Part shown: positions 38,734 through 47,775 of the stretch, one piece after another
How the letters are laid out: each line of letters opens with the position of its first letter
Numbering within the stretch: the stretch's first letter is position 1
Assembly (NCBI RefSeq): GCF_021729135.1
Contig: NZ_JAJTWW010000001.1
Coordinates: forward strand, 186,001 to 250,000
Origin: Brevibacterium daeguense
Lineage (GTDB): Bacteria > Actinomycetota > Actinomycetes > Actinomycetales > Brevibacteriaceae
Length of the DNA stretch: 64,000 nt
Reading direction: 5' to 3'
Position numbers and translations under genes: made by a program
Notes under the pieces: generated by a model
The model's input: only the letters and a program-made list of their open reading frames with translations
Database searches by the model: none
What the model was told of the DNA's origin: nothing

Positions 38734-39639
38734 ATGCTCGGCGCCACCACCACCGCGGCCGACCGCCGCAAGCGGTTCCGAGAGCTGCTGGGCGGAAGCG
38801 ACATCGTCCAGTTCCCCGGAGCCATCAACCCGATCAACGCACAGATCATCGAGCAGACCGGGTTCGAGGGCGTCTACATCTCCGGCGGCGCGTTCTCCGC
38901 GTCGCTGGGGCTGCCCGACATCGGCCTGACCACCCTCTCCGAGGTCGCCGACCACGGCCGCGCGATCTCGCGGGTGACGAACCTGCCGACCTTCATCGAC
39001 GCGGACACCGGCTGGGGCGAGGCGATGAACGTCGCCCGCACCGTGCAGGAGTTCGAGGACGCCGGCATCGCCGGGATGCACCTGGAGGACCAGGTCAACC
39101 CCAAGCGCTGCGGACACCTCGACGGCAAGGAGGTCGTTCCCACCTCGGAGATGGTCAAGCGGATCTCGGCCGCGGCGAAGGGCCGGCGGGATGACAACTT
39201 CGTCATCTGCGCCCGCACCGACTCCCGCGCCGGCGAGGGGCTGGACGCCGCGATCGAGCGTGCCAAGGCCTATGTCGACGCCGGTGCCGACATGATCTTC
39301 CCCGAGGCGATGCGGGACCTCGGCGAGTTCGAGGCCTTCGCCACGTCCGTGGACGTGCCGATCCTGGCCAACATGACCGAGTTCGGCAAGAGCGAGCTGT
39401 TCACCACCGAGCAGCTGGCCGGTGCCGGCGTCCGCCTCGTGATCTACCCGGTCACGACCCTGCGGATCGCGATGGGCGCGATCAAGCGGGGACTGGAGAC
39501 GATCCGGTCGACGGGCACCCAGGCCGATCTCGTGGACGGCATGCAGACACGGGCGGATCTGTACGAGACAATCGACTACGCCGCCTACAGCGACTTCGAT
39601 TCCGATGTCTTCAACTTCTCTCAGGAGGGTCACCAGTGA
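38734..39639 (+). CDS. prpB: 2-methylisocitrate lyase PrpB
   Basis: PrpB cleaves 2-methylisocitrate to pyruvate and succinate. The 301-residue isocitrate-lyase-superfamily barrel shows FPGAINPINAQIIEQTGF, the metal site DADTGWGEAMNV, and the catalytic loop EDQVNPKRCGHLDGKEVV with the active-site Cys, plus ARTDSRAGEGLD. ATG 38734 follows the prpD stop by one base. A strong AGGAGGG near its 3' end serves prpC. Confidence 0.95.
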   Translation: MLGATTTAADRRKRFRELLGGSDIVQFPGAINPINAQIIEQTGFEGVYISGGAFSASLGLPDIGLTTLSEVADHGRAISRVTNLPTFIDADTGWGEAMNVARTVQEFEDAGIAGMHLEDQVNPKRCGHLDGKEVVPTSEMVKRISAAAKGRRDDNFVICARTDSRAGEGLDAAIERAKAYVDAGADMIFPEAMRDLGEFEAFATSVDVPILANMTEFGKSELFTTEQLAGAGVRLVIYPVTTLRIAMGAIKRGLETIRSTGTQADLVDGMQTRADLYETIDYAAYSDFDSDVFNFSQEGHQ

Positions 39640-40760
39640 CCGAGCAGGAAATCAAGAAGGGGCTGGCCGGTGTCGTCGTCGACACCACCGCCGTGTCCAA
39701 AGTCGTCCAGGAGACCAACTCCCTGACCTACCGGGGCTACCCGGTGCAGGAGCTGGCCGCCAACTGCAGCTTCGAAGAGGTCGCCTACCTGATCTGGCAC
39801 GGCGAGCTGCCGACGCCTGAGCAGCTCGCGGAATTCACCGCCAAGGAGCGCTCGCAGCGGGCCATCGACCAGCAGCTCATCGATCTCGTCCGCTCCATGC
39901 CCGAGGACTGCCACCCGATGCACGTCGTGCAGACGGCCGTGGCCTACCTGGGCGGCGTGGACCCGGAGGCCGAGGTGGAGACCCCGGAGGCGAACCAGGC
40001 CAAGGCCGAGCGCCTCTACGCGCAGCTGCCGACCATCGTGGCGATCGACCACCGTCGCCGCCACGGGCTCGACCCGGTCGCGCCCACCGAGGACCTCGGC
40101 TACGCCGCCAACTTCTTCAAGATGGTGTTCGACGAGGTGCCGGCCGAGGAGGTCGTGCGCTGCTTCGACGTGTCGATGATCCTCTACGCCGAGCACTCCT
40201 TCAACGCCTCGACCTTCACCGCCCGCGTCATCACCTCGACCACCTCGGACATGTACTCCGCGGTGGCCGGCGCGGTCGGCGCGCTCAAGGGCCCTCTGCA
40301 CGGCGGCGCCAATGAAGCCGTCATGGCGATGCTCGAGGAGGTCGGCACCGCCGACAGGGCCTCGGCGTGGATCGACCAGGCGCTGAGCGAGAAGAAGAAG
40401 ATCATGGGCTTCGGACACCGGGTCTACAAGAACGGCGACTCCCGGGTGCCGACCATGCGCAAGGCATTCGAGGACATGGTCAGGGCCAAGGGCGCCGACG
40501 ACCTGCTGAACCTCTACAACACCTTCGAAGAGGACTTCGTCGGCCGCAAGGGGATCTACCCGAACCTCGACTACCCGTCCGGTCCCGCCTATCACCTGAT
40601 GGGCTTCGACACCCCGCAGTTCACCCCGATCTTCGTGATGAGCCGCATCACGGGATGGACCGCGCACATCATGGAGCAGCAGGCGTCGAACGCTCTGATC
40701 CGTCCGCTGAGCGCGTACAACGGGCCCGAACAGCGCGAAGTGCCGGTCAAGAACGGCTGA
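39636..40760 (+). CDS. prpC: 2-methylcitrate synthase
   Basis: PrpC condenses propionyl-CoA with oxaloacetate. The 374-residue citrate-synthase fold has the substrate loop GPLHGGANEAVM, the catalytic His in MGFGHRVYKNGDSR and the late RP(L)SAYNGP segment. Its short length and operon position with prpD and prpB point to methylcitrate synthase, although such enzymes often also use acetyl-CoA. GTG 39636 overlaps the prpB stop and has AGGAGG upstream. Confidence 0.93.
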   Translation: MTEQEIKKGLAGVVVDTTAVSKVVQETNSLTYRGYPVQELAANCSFEEVAYLIWHGELPTPEQLAEFTAKERSQRAIDQQLIDLVRSMPEDCHPMHVVQTAVAYLGGVDPEAEVETPEANQAKAERLYAQLPTIVAIDHRRRHGLDPVAPTEDLGYAANFFKMVFDEVPAEEVVRCFDVSMILYAEHSFNASTFTARVITSTTSDMYSAVAGAVGALKGPLHGGANEAVMAMLEEVGTADRASAWIDQALSEKKKIMGFGHRVYKNGDSRVPTMRKAFEDMVRAKGADDLLNLYNTFEEDFVGRKGIYPNLDYPSGPAYHLMGFDTPQFTPIFVMSRITGWTAHIMEQQASNALIRPLSAYNGPEQREVPVKNG

Positions 40761-40761
40761 G

Positions 40762-41529
40762 ATGACCGAGCACAACCTCGTCGAGGGTTTCGACCTGACC
40801 GTCAGCGGCCGGGTCGGAACCCTCGTCATCGATCGGCCGGAGAAGCGCAACGCGCTCTCCCGGGACATGTGGCTGGCCCTGCCGGACATCGTCTCCGGCA
40901 TCGATGAGGACCCGGCGATCGACGTCCTCATCCTGACCGGGGCGGGCGGGCATTTCTCCGCCGGCTCCGATATCGCAGACCTGCGCGTGCCGCTGGCGGA
41001 CTTCTGGGAGACGAATGCGACCGCCGAGGCCGCCCTCGCCTCGGTCGACATCCCCACCATCGCCGCGATCGAGGGCAACTGCATCGGCGGCGGCACGGAG
41101 CTGTCGGCGGCGTGCGACATCCGGGTCGCCGCGCCGGGTGCCAAGTTCGGGATCACCGCCGCCAAGCTCGGCCTGGTCTATCCGCCCGGACCCACTCGGC
41201 GGCTGGCCGAGATCATCGGCCCCACCTGGACCCGCTATCTGCTGCTCACCGCCGAGGTCATCGACACCGAACGCGCCGATTCCCTCGGCTTCCTGCACCG
41301 AGTGAGCGACACTCCGCTGGATACCGCCCGGGAGCTCGCCGAGCTCATGATGCGGCGCTCGCCGCTGAGCCAGACCGGCGCCAAGCGGATCCTCGTCGGC
41401 GAGGACCCTGATCCGGCGGCCGGCGGCTGGCTCGACCAGGCCTACCAGCAGGAGATCAGCACTGGTCAGGAGGCCTTCTTCGCCAAGCGCCAGCCCGAGT
41501 TCGGCTTCCGCCGACTGGACTGGCGGTAG
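40762..41529 (+). CDS. Enoyl-CoA hydratase/isomerase-like (crotonase fold) protein
   Basis: A 255-residue crotonase-superfamily protein, one base after prpC and so probably the last gene of the prp operon. The oxyanion-hole segments GHFSAGSDIADL and NCIGGGTELSAACD are present, and Glu113 matches the first catalytic Glu of hydratases. The second Glu (E164 of rat crotonase) is replaced by Ala133 in FGITAAKLGL, so simple water addition is unlikely. An isomerase, decarboxylase or thioesterase role is possible. Confidence 0.83.
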   Translation: MTEHNLVEGFDLTVSGRVGTLVIDRPEKRNALSRDMWLALPDIVSGIDEDPAIDVLILTGAGGHFSAGSDIADLRVPLADFWETNATAEAALASVDIPTIAAIEGNCIGGGTELSAACDIRVAAPGAKFGITAAKLGLVYPPGPTRRLAEIIGPTWTRYLLLTAEVIDTERADSLGFLHRVSDTPLDTARELAELMMRRSPLSQTGAKRILVGEDPDPAAGGWLDQAYQQEISTGQEAFFAKRQPEFGFRRLDWR

Positions 41530-41548
41530 AGCCCGCCCGTGCTGGCAG

Positions 41549-41554
41549 TAGACT
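41549..41554 (+). promoter_or_regulatory. -10 element for leaderless ppx
   Basis: TAGACT is followed after seven bases by the GTG at 41562. No ribosome site is present. Confidence 0.5.
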
Positions 41555-41561
41555 GGGTGCC

Positions 41562-42557
41562 GTGCGCTTAGCAGTTCTCGACATCGGATCCAACAGCATT
41601 CACCTGCTCGTGGTGGACGCCCATGTGGGCGCCCCGCCGATGCCGGCGACCTCCCACAAGGAAGTGCTGCGGCTGGCCGAGCACCTCAAGGAGGACGGCT
41701 CGATCACGAGCTACGGGCAGAACCGGCTGGTGGAATTCTGCAAGGAGTCCATCAGCATCGCCGAGGAGCAGGGATCGGAGCAGATCCTCGCGTTCGCCAC
41801 CTCCGCACTGCGGGAGGCGCCCAACGGGCTGGCCACCGTCGAGCGGATCTCGCAGGAATCCGGGATCAACCTCAACGTCATGACCGGCGAGGAGGAAGCG
41901 CGCATCACCTTCCTCGCCGCCCGCCGGTGGTTCGGCTGGTCGGCGGGCCGGATCCTGCTGCTGGACATCGGCGGCGGTTCGCTCGAACTGGCCGCCGGCA
42001 GCGATGAGTACCCGGATGCGGCGCTGTCGGTGCCGCTGGGCGCGGGGCGCATGCACAAGCGCTTCCTCAGCGATGATCGCCCCAGCCAGGACGACATCGA
42101 CGCCCTGCGCAAGCACGCCCGTCACACCATCGGCCGTGTCGCCGGAGCGATCAATCGGGTGGGCAAGCCGGAGAAGATCGTCGGCTCGTCCAAGACCTTC
42201 CGCTCGCTGGCTCGGATCGGCGGTGCGGCCGCCAGCAGCCAGGGCATCTTCGTCCCGCGCCAGCTGCAGCGCAAAGACCTGTCGCGGATCATCGGAGAAC
42301 TGGCCAGCCGCAGCCCGAAGGAGCGCTCGGAGCTGCCGGGCGTCTCCGAAGCGCGCGGGGGACAGGTGCTCGCCGGCGCCATCGTCGCCGAAGCCGCATT
42401 CACGATCTTCGACATCGAGTCGATGCATGTGTCGCCATGGGCTCTCCGGGAGGGGATCATCATGCGCAAGCTCGACCTCCTCGACTCCTCGGAGGAGATC
42501 TCGATTCCGCGGTGGGGAGCCCCTGAACCGCAGACCTCGGTCATGCTGCGGAGCTGA
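41562..42557 (+). CDS. ppx: Ppx/GppA family exopolyphosphatase
   Basis: A 331-residue phosphatase of the ASKHA fold that degrades polyphosphate or pppGpp. The phosphate-1 loop VLDIGSNSIHLLV is at the N-terminus and the phosphate-2 loop LLLDIGGGSLELA near residue 128; FATSALREAPN and TGEEEARITF are family signatures. Its size and position resemble mycobacterial Rv0496. The GTG start is probably used from a leaderless transcript. The next gene begins three bases after the stop. Confidence 0.92.
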   Translation: MRLAVLDIGSNSIHLLVVDAHVGAPPMPATSHKEVLRLAEHLKEDGSITSYGQNRLVEFCKESISIAEEQGSEQILAFATSALREAPNGLATVERISQESGINLNVMTGEEEARITFLAARRWFGWSAGRILLLDIGGGSLELAAGSDEYPDAALSVPLGAGRMHKRFLSDDRPSQDDIDALRKHARHTIGRVAGAINRVGKPEKIVGSSKTFRSLARIGGAAASSQGIFVPRQLQRKDLSRIIGELASRSPKERSELPGVSEARGGQVLAGAIVAEAAFTIFDIESMHVSPWALREGIIMRKLDLLDSSEEISIPRWGAPEPQTSVMLRS

Positions 42558-42560
42558 GAG

Positions 42561-43481
42561 TTGTTCCCCAGGAAGAAACCCGAGCGGAAGGTCCTCACCT
42601 CCAAGAACGCCGCCCGTGCCAATGCCCGCAGGCACCGCGAGGAGCTGGAGCAGAACCCGCTGTACGAGCACGACATCGTCCATTCCTCCGAGAACGTCAT
42701 CCGGGTCGGGCTGTCGACCTCCTCGGTGTACCCGATGACGGTCTCCGAGTGCTTCTCGACAGCGGCCCGTCTGGGCTACGACGGGGTCGAGGTGATGGTG
42801 ACCAACAACGCCGAGACCCAGGACGCGGATCTGATGCGCGACCTCGTGCAGGAGACGGGTCTTCCCGTGATGTCGCTGCACGCACCCACGCTGCTGTTCA
42901 TGCCGCGGGTGCTCGACCGCGACCACTGGCAGAAGCTGCGGCGCACGTGCGATCTGGCCGAGACGGTCGGCGCGCGCACGGTGGTCCTGCATCCGCCGTT
43001 CCGATGGCAGGGCGAGTACGCCAAGAACTTCGCCGCCGGAGTCAAGGCGATCTCCGAGGAGACCGGGATCACGCTGGCCGTCGAGAACATGTATCCGTGG
43101 CGGGCAGGGATCCGCGAAGTGCTCGTGTACCTGCCGCATTGGAACCCCGTCGGCCAGGACTACGATGCGGTGACCTTCGACTTCTCCCATGCCTCGACGG
43201 CGGGGATGAACGCGATCGACACCGTCAAGGAGCTCTTCGACGTCCTCCAGCACGTCCATCTGACCGACGGATCCGGATCCCTGCAGGACGAGCACCTGGT
43301 GCCCGGCCGCGGCCGGATGCCGGTTGCGGAGACGCTGCAGCACCTCGCCAAGCACGACTGGGAGGGCGACGTCGTCGTCGAGGTCAACACCCGGTTCGTG
43401 GCCAAGAAGTCCACCCGGGACGAGATGCTGGTCGAATCGCTCGAGTTCGCCCGGCGCCATCTCGGACTCGAAGATCTCTAG
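42561..43481 (+). CDS. Sugar phosphate isomerase/epimerase-like TIM-barrel protein
   Basis: A 306-residue protein of the AP-endonuclease-2-type TIM barrel (compare Rv0498). Metal-binding positions appear in order: GYDGVEVMV, SLHAPTLLF, TVVLHPPFRW, LAVENMYPW, FDFSHAS, HVHLTDG and VVVEVNTRF. The first 45 residues are a basic, poorly conserved extension before VIRVGLSTSS. The TTG at 42561 has GGAG eight bases upstream; no better start is seen in frame. The substrate is unknown. The ppx - this gene - proC order is conserved in actinomycetes. Confidence 0.82.
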   Translation: MFPRKKPERKVLTSKNAARANARRHREELEQNPLYEHDIVHSSENVIRVGLSTSSVYPMTVSECFSTAARLGYDGVEVMVTNNAETQDADLMRDLVQETGLPVMSLHAPTLLFMPRVLDRDHWQKLRRTCDLAETVGARTVVLHPPFRWQGEYAKNFAAGVKAISEETGITLAVENMYPWRAGIREVLVYLPHWNPVGQDYDAVTFDFSHASTAGMNAIDTVKELFDVLQHVHLTDGSGSLQDEHLVPGRGRMPVAETLQHLAKHDWEGDVVVEVNTRFVAKKSTRDEMLVESLEFARRHLGLEDL

Positions 43482-43488
43482 GAGCCTC

Positions 43489-44307
43489 ATGACACTCGCA
43501 TTCCTCGGAACCGGATCGATGGGATCGGCGTTGCTGGCAGGGATGATCGGCGGCGGTGTCGCCGCCGGCGACGTGGTCGCGACCACCCGCTCGCGGGAGT
43601 CGGCGGCTGCGGTGCGCGAGCGCCTCGGCGTGACGGCGCTGTCGCTCGAGGAGGACGAGACCGCCAATCGGACCGCGGTCACCGGAGCCGATTTCGTGTT
43701 CGTCGGCGTGGAGCCGGTGCATGTGCGGGACACCCTCGCCGAGGTGGCAGGAGCCCTCGAGCCGGACGCGGTGCTGGTGTCGATGGCGGCCGGAGTGTCG
43801 ATCGAGCAGCTGGCGGTGGCCGCGGGCAGCTCCCGGATCATCCGGATCATGCCGAACACACCCGCCGCGATCGGGCACGGTGTGGTCTCGATCTCGGCCG
43901 GTCGCGAGGTGCCCGCTCAGGCGGTGCGCACGGTGTCCGAACTCCTCGCCGGTGCCGGCGATGTCGTGGAGATGCCGGAATCGGACATCCACGCGATGAC
44001 CGCGGTGGCAGGCTCCGGTGCCGCATACTTCTACCTGCTCGCGGATGCGCTCGTCACCGCGGGCGTGGAGCAGGGCCTGAGCAGCGAGGTCGCCACCCGG
44101 CTGGTGGTCGGAACCGCGAACGGCGCAGGTCGCATGCTGGCCCAGCGGCCGGAGTCGCCGGCCGAGCTGCGTGAGTCCGTCACGAGCACCGGCGGAACGA
44201 CTGCCGCGGCGATGGCGGTCTTCGAATCCGAGGGGTTTCGGGACGCGGTCGTCCGGGCTGTCGGAGCGGCGACGGCGCGCTCGCGGGAGATCGAGGCCGG
44301 AGGGTGA
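43489..44307 (+). CDS. proC: Pyrroline-5-carboxylate reductase
   Basis: ProC makes proline from pyrroline-5-carboxylate with NADPH. The 272-residue protein has the Rossmann start LAFLGTGSMGSALL, the phrase IRIMPNTPAAIG, and the C-terminal signature DIHAMTAVAGSGAAYFYLLADAL ending in SVTSTGGTTAAAM. AGGAGCC precedes the ATG. The stop abuts the stop of convergent ktrA with no gap. Confidence 0.95.
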   Translation: MTLAFLGTGSMGSALLAGMIGGGVAAGDVVATTRSRESAAAVRERLGVTALSLEEDETANRTAVTGADFVFVGVEPVHVRDTLAEVAGALEPDAVLVSMAAGVSIEQLAVAAGSSRIIRIMPNTPAAIGHGVVSISAGREVPAQAVRTVSELLAGAGDVVEMPESDIHAMTAVAGSGAAYFYLLADALVTAGVEQGLSSEVATRLVVGTANGAGRMLAQRPESPAELRESVTSTGGTTAAAMAVFESEGFRDAVVRAVGAATARSREIEAGG

Positions 44308-44985
44308 TCAGGGCCGGCCGGCGAAGCGCCCGAGCAGCTCGACGTGCCCTGCGACGATCAGCAGGTCCTGGCTGCCGATCCGGCTGGAGGGCTCCGCGTA
44401 GGTGAAGTCGCGGCCTGGACTCTTGATCCCGACCACGGTGACGCCGTAGGCATCCCGGATTCCCGCCTCGGCGAGGGTGAATCCCTGGACCTCCTTGGGC
44501 GGACGCATCTTCACGACGGCGAAATGACCCTCGTCGAACTCGAGGTAGTCGAGCATCCGGGAGGAGACGAGGTGCGCCACGCGTGCGCCGGCCTCGGATT
44601 CGGGGTACATCACGTGCTCGACGCCGATCCGGCGCAGGATCTTGCCGTGGGCGTTCGAGATCGCCTTGGCCCAGATCTGCTCGATCCCGAGGTCGACGAG
44701 GTTGACGGTGGTGAGAACGCTGGCCTCGATCGAGGTGCCGATGCCGACGACCGCCGTCGAGAAGTCGCCCACTCCGAGTTGGCGCAGCGCCTCCATGTTG
44801 GTGGTGTCGGCCTCGACGACGTGAGTGAGCCGCCCGGACCATTCCTGGACCATCTCCGGGTTGCGCTCGATGGCCATCACCTCGCGGCCGAGCTTCGTGA
44901 GGTTGAGCGCCGTGGAGGAGCCGAAGCGGCCGAGGCCGATGACGAGGATCGCCGAGGACGACTGCTGCGACGACTTCTTAGCCAA
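44308..44985 (-). CDS. ktrA: Potassium uptake regulatory subunit (KtrA/TrkA, RCK)
   Basis: A 225-residue cytoplasmic regulator of a Ktr potassium channel. The RCK_N Rossmann domain begins ILVIGLGRFGSSTALNL with the nucleotide-binding acidic residue in AIERNPE; the RCK_C domain (from about 145, PPKEVQGFTLAEAGIRD) is the module that binds c-di-AMP in Staphylococcus. TTG 44985 is preceded by GAGAGG at eight bases and overlaps the ktrB stop, so the pair is coupled. Confidence 0.9.
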   Translation of the reverse strand: MAKKSSQQSSSAILVIGLGRFGSSTALNLTKLGREVMAIERNPEMVQEWSGRLTHVVEADTTNMEALRQLGVGDFSTAVVGIGTSIEASVLTTVNLVDLGIEQIWAKAISNAHGKILRRIGVEHVMYPESEAGARVAHLVSSRMLDYLEFDEGHFAVVKMRPPKEVQGFTLAEAGIRDAYGVTVVGIKSPGRDFTYAEPSSRIGSQDLLIVAGHVELLGRFAGRP

Positions 44986-46438
44986 TGATCGGCCTCTCTT
45001 CCGGGTACCGGAACATTCTTCGGGTGCTCTGCTGGGACAGCGCTGCGGCAAGCGTAATCGTACCGAGGCGGCCGAGGAACATCATCCCGCTGAGCACGTA
45101 GAGCCCGGCATCCGGTGCCGCGACACTGACTCCGGAGCTGAGACCGCACGTGGCGAAGGCCGAGATGACCTCGAACAGCACCAGGTCCAGCGGCATGCGC
45201 GTGATCTGCAGCATCACCAAGGTGCCGGTGATGACGGCTGCACCGCCGGCGAGCGTCACCGAGATCGCGAGCTTGATCGAGGAAGGTTCGATGCGGCGCC
45301 GGAAGGCGGAGACATCGGTCATCCCGCGGGCTTCGGAGAGGGCCGCCAGAACCAGCACGGCCAGTGTGGTGACCTTGATGCCGCCGGCCGTGGACGAGGA
45401 GCCGCCGCCGATGAACATCAGCACGTCCAGCAGGAGATGGCTCGTCTGGTTCATGTCGTCGATGGACATCGTGGCGAAGCCGCCCGAGCGGGGCATGACG
45501 GCCATGAAGAGGACCTCGAGGGCTGTGGGCCCGGCGCTCTCGTCGCCGAGCGTGCGCGGATTGCTCGCTTCGAAGAACAGCAGCAGGACGAAGCCGACGA
45601 GCACCAGCACAGCGGATGTGGTCAGCGTCAGCTTCGTATGGAGGTCCCAGCTGCGGGGCCGGTTCCAGGCGATGGCGATCATGAGGATGACGGGGAAGCC
45701 GAGCGAGCCGATGAAGACGGCGACCATGATGACGGTGAGGATCCAGGGATCGTCGGCGAAGTGCTCCATGCCGCCGGGGTGAATCGTGAAGCCGCCGTTG
45801 TTGAAGGCGGAGATCGAGTAGAACACCGAGAACCAGGCTGCGTCGCCGACGGACTCCCCCCGCGACAGGAAGCGGGGCAGGAGCAGCGTGAACACGACGA
45901 GCTCGGCGATGACGATCGTGGAGATCACGGCGCGCAGCAGGGTGCCGACCTGGCCGAGCTTCCACGTGTTGGTCGCCTGCGCCGCGATCAGCCGCTGGCG
46001 CACCCCCAGCTTCTTCGACACGGCCATGCCCAGCACCGAGGCAAGCGTCAGGATGCCCAGACCGCCCACCTGGATGCCGGCTGCGATGACCCCGACGCCG
46101 AAGTCCGACCAGTGCTCTTCGGTCACCTCGGTCGTCAAACCGGTCACCGTGACCGCCGAGGTCGCTGTGAACAGGCTGGTGGCGAAGCTCCAGGACTCGG
46201 GATCTCGGTGAGAGATCGGCAGACACAGGAGCACCGTGATGATGCCGATGAAGGCGAGGAACGACACCATAGCCAGGCGCGCCGGAGAGGAGTCGGCAAG
46301 ATGGTCGACGAAATCGCGCAGCCTGGGACCCGGACTGCGGGCCGGTGGGCGCACCGGCGCGTGCGCCGTCGCCTCTGGCCGGCCGCTGGGCCCCGGCGCT
46401 GGGCCGAGAGGGCGTTCCGATGCCCGCCGTCGAATCAC
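44978..46438 (-). CDS. ktrB: Potassium transporter TrkH/KtrB
   Basis: A 486-residue membrane subunit of the TrkH/KtrB superfamily with four M1-P-M2 repeats. Selectivity-filter loops are seen as TVTGLTT, SAFNNGGF, MPRSGGF and ATCGLSSG, and the gating segment GGGSSSTAGGIKV is intact. The first 45 residues are Pro/Arg-rich and extend the usual N-terminus. GTG 46438 is supported by a TAGACT box exactly six bases upstream, suggesting a leaderless ktrBA transcript. It imports K+ using ion gradients, gated by KtrA. Confidence 0.92.
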   Translation of the reverse strand: MIRRRASERPLGPAPGPSGRPEATAHAPVRPPARSPGPRLRDFVDHLADSSPARLAMVSFLAFIGIITVLLCLPISHRDPESWSFATSLFTATSAVTVTGLTTEVTEEHWSDFGVGVIAAGIQVGGLGILTLASVLGMAVSKKLGVRQRLIAAQATNTWKLGQVGTLLRAVISTIVIAELVVFTLLLPRFLSRGESVGDAAWFSVFYSISAFNNGGFTIHPGGMEHFADDPWILTVIMVAVFIGSLGFPVILMIAIAWNRPRSWDLHTKLTLTTSAVLVLVGFVLLLFFEASNPRTLGDESAGPTALEVLFMAVMPRSGGFATMSIDDMNQTSHLLLDVLMFIGGGSSSTAGGIKVTTLAVLVLAALSEARGMTDVSAFRRRIEPSSIKLAISVTLAGGAAVITGTLVMLQITRMPLDLVLFEVISAFATCGLSSGVSVAAPDAGLYVLSGMMFLGRLGTITLAAALSQQSTRRMFRYPEERPIIG

Positions 46439-46444
46439 AGGGAC

Positions 46445-46450
46445 AGTCTA
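46445..46450 (-). promoter_or_regulatory. -10 element for leaderless ktrB
   Basis: On the minus strand TAGACT is separated by six bases from the GTG at 46438. It supports transcription of ktrBA separately from the upstream TRAP gene. Confidence 0.5.
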
Positions 46451-46503
46451 GACAGTGGCAACGCTGCGGCGGACGTCCTCGCACCGGTGAGCCGGACGTC
46501 TCA

Positions 46504-47775
46504 TCACTGCGGTCGGTGGGGGAGTGCGACCTCTTCGAAGAGTCGCTCACCGAGCGGCGTGAAGTCCGTCTCCCCGTGCTCCCACCACTCGTCGAGGTCT
46601 TCGAAGCTTCCCTGATCCTCGAGCCCGAGCTCCTCAGCGGCGGCCGACCACTTCTCCGAGGATTCGCGCACCCGCGCACTGATGTCGTCCCCAAGCAGCC
46701 CGCTGTCTTCCACAGCCTGGACCTGGGATTCGTTCTCCTGGCCGATGAGCTGCTCCGTCTCCGGATCGAACGGCGCGATCGTGCCCCCGGCGGCCTTGGC
46801 CTGACGGACGCTTTCGGCGTTGCCGTCGGCGACGATGCCCACGATTCCGCCATAGGTCGCGGAGGCCGCATCGAAGATGATCTGCTGGTAGGCCAGCGGG
46901 AGCTGCCCGAAGCTCGCACCGGCAAGTTCCGCACCCACTGCGCGCGAGGACATGCTGTGATCGTCGGTGCTGTAGCTGATGTGCGGTGCGACTTCGAGGA
47001 TCCCGCCCTCCGCGGACGGCAGGAGCTGGGCGAAGGTGCAGTCGACGGTGCCCCGCTGCAGGGCCTCGAACACCTCGACGTACTCCATGGACACCGGGGA
47101 AGCGCCGAGGGCCTCGACGACTCCCAGGTGGGAGGTGCTGGCGACGCGGATCTGCCGCCCCTTCCAGTCGTCGGGTTCGGATCCCGGGTCGGCGCACACG
47201 GAGTAGTAGCCGCCGGAGCTGATGATGGGCGTCAGCGGCACCACGCCCTGGGCCTCGTACTCATCGAGCAGGCTCTCGGTCGACCAGCCGATGTCACTGG
47301 ACACCGCGTTGTAGATCGCCTCACCGACAACCGGGGAGATCGGCAGTCCCGACAGGGAAGTCGCCGCCGCATCGAACGAGGGGTAGTCGCTGGGGTTGTA
47401 GATCGGCAGGTTGTAGGCCAGGTCGAGTCGCCCGTCGGCCAGCGCGTCATCGATCTCGGCGTAGCCGGCGATGGCCTGACCCCAGACCAGCTCGATCGTG
47501 ATCTTGCCGCCGGAGCGCTCCTCGATGTACTCCTTGTAGGCCTGCGCGGCGGGAGCCATGATGGAATTCGGCGAGGCAGCAGGTGGCTGGTAGTTGAGCG
47601 TCACCGGTTCAAGATCCGCGAGTGCCGCGTCGACCTCTTCCTGGGGCGCTGCGTGCTCGAATCCTTCTCCGCCGCCGGATCCGTCCCCCGTACCGGCCGA
47701 GCCGGCACATCCGCTCAGCGCCAGCGCTGTGCCCGAAGCCAGCGCGACGGCCGGCAGGAAGTTCCTCTTCGTCAT
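46504..47775 (-). CDS. TRAP transporter substrate-binding lipoprotein (orphan DctP)
   Basis: A 423-residue secreted lipoprotein: basic start MTKRNF, hydrophobic segment and lipobox ALSGC with the modified Cys23, then a Ser/Gly/Asp linker. The mature part is a DctP-type binding protein (VTLNYQPPAASPNS, GGKITIELVWGQAIAG, DGRLDLAYNLPIYNP, WKGRQIRVASTSHLG and AFEALQRGTVDCTF, which carries the usual substrate-strand position). No DctQ or DctM membrane subunit is encoded nearby. I chose ATG 47775, with AAAGGTG upstream, rather than an ATG 14 codons earlier. The ligand is unknown. Confidence 0.85.
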   Translation of the reverse strand: MTKRNFLPAVALASGTALALSGCAGSAGTGDGSGGGEGFEHAAPQEEVDAALADLEPVTLNYQPPAASPNSIMAPAAQAYKEYIEERSGGKITIELVWGQAIAGYAEIDDALADGRLDLAYNLPIYNPSDYPSFDAAATSLSGLPISPVVGEAIYNAVSSDIGWSTESLLDEYEAQGVVPLTPIISSGGYYSVCADPGSEPDDWKGRQIRVASTSHLGVVEALGASPVSMEYVEVFEALQRGTVDCTFAQLLPSAEGGILEVAPHISYSTDDHSMSSRAVGAELAGASFGQLPLAYQQIIFDAASATYGGIVGIVADGNAESVRQAKAAGGTIAPFDPETEQLIGQENESQVQAVEDSGLLGDDISARVRESSEKWSAAAEELGLEDQGSFEDLDEWWEHGETDFTPLGERLFEEVALPHRPQ

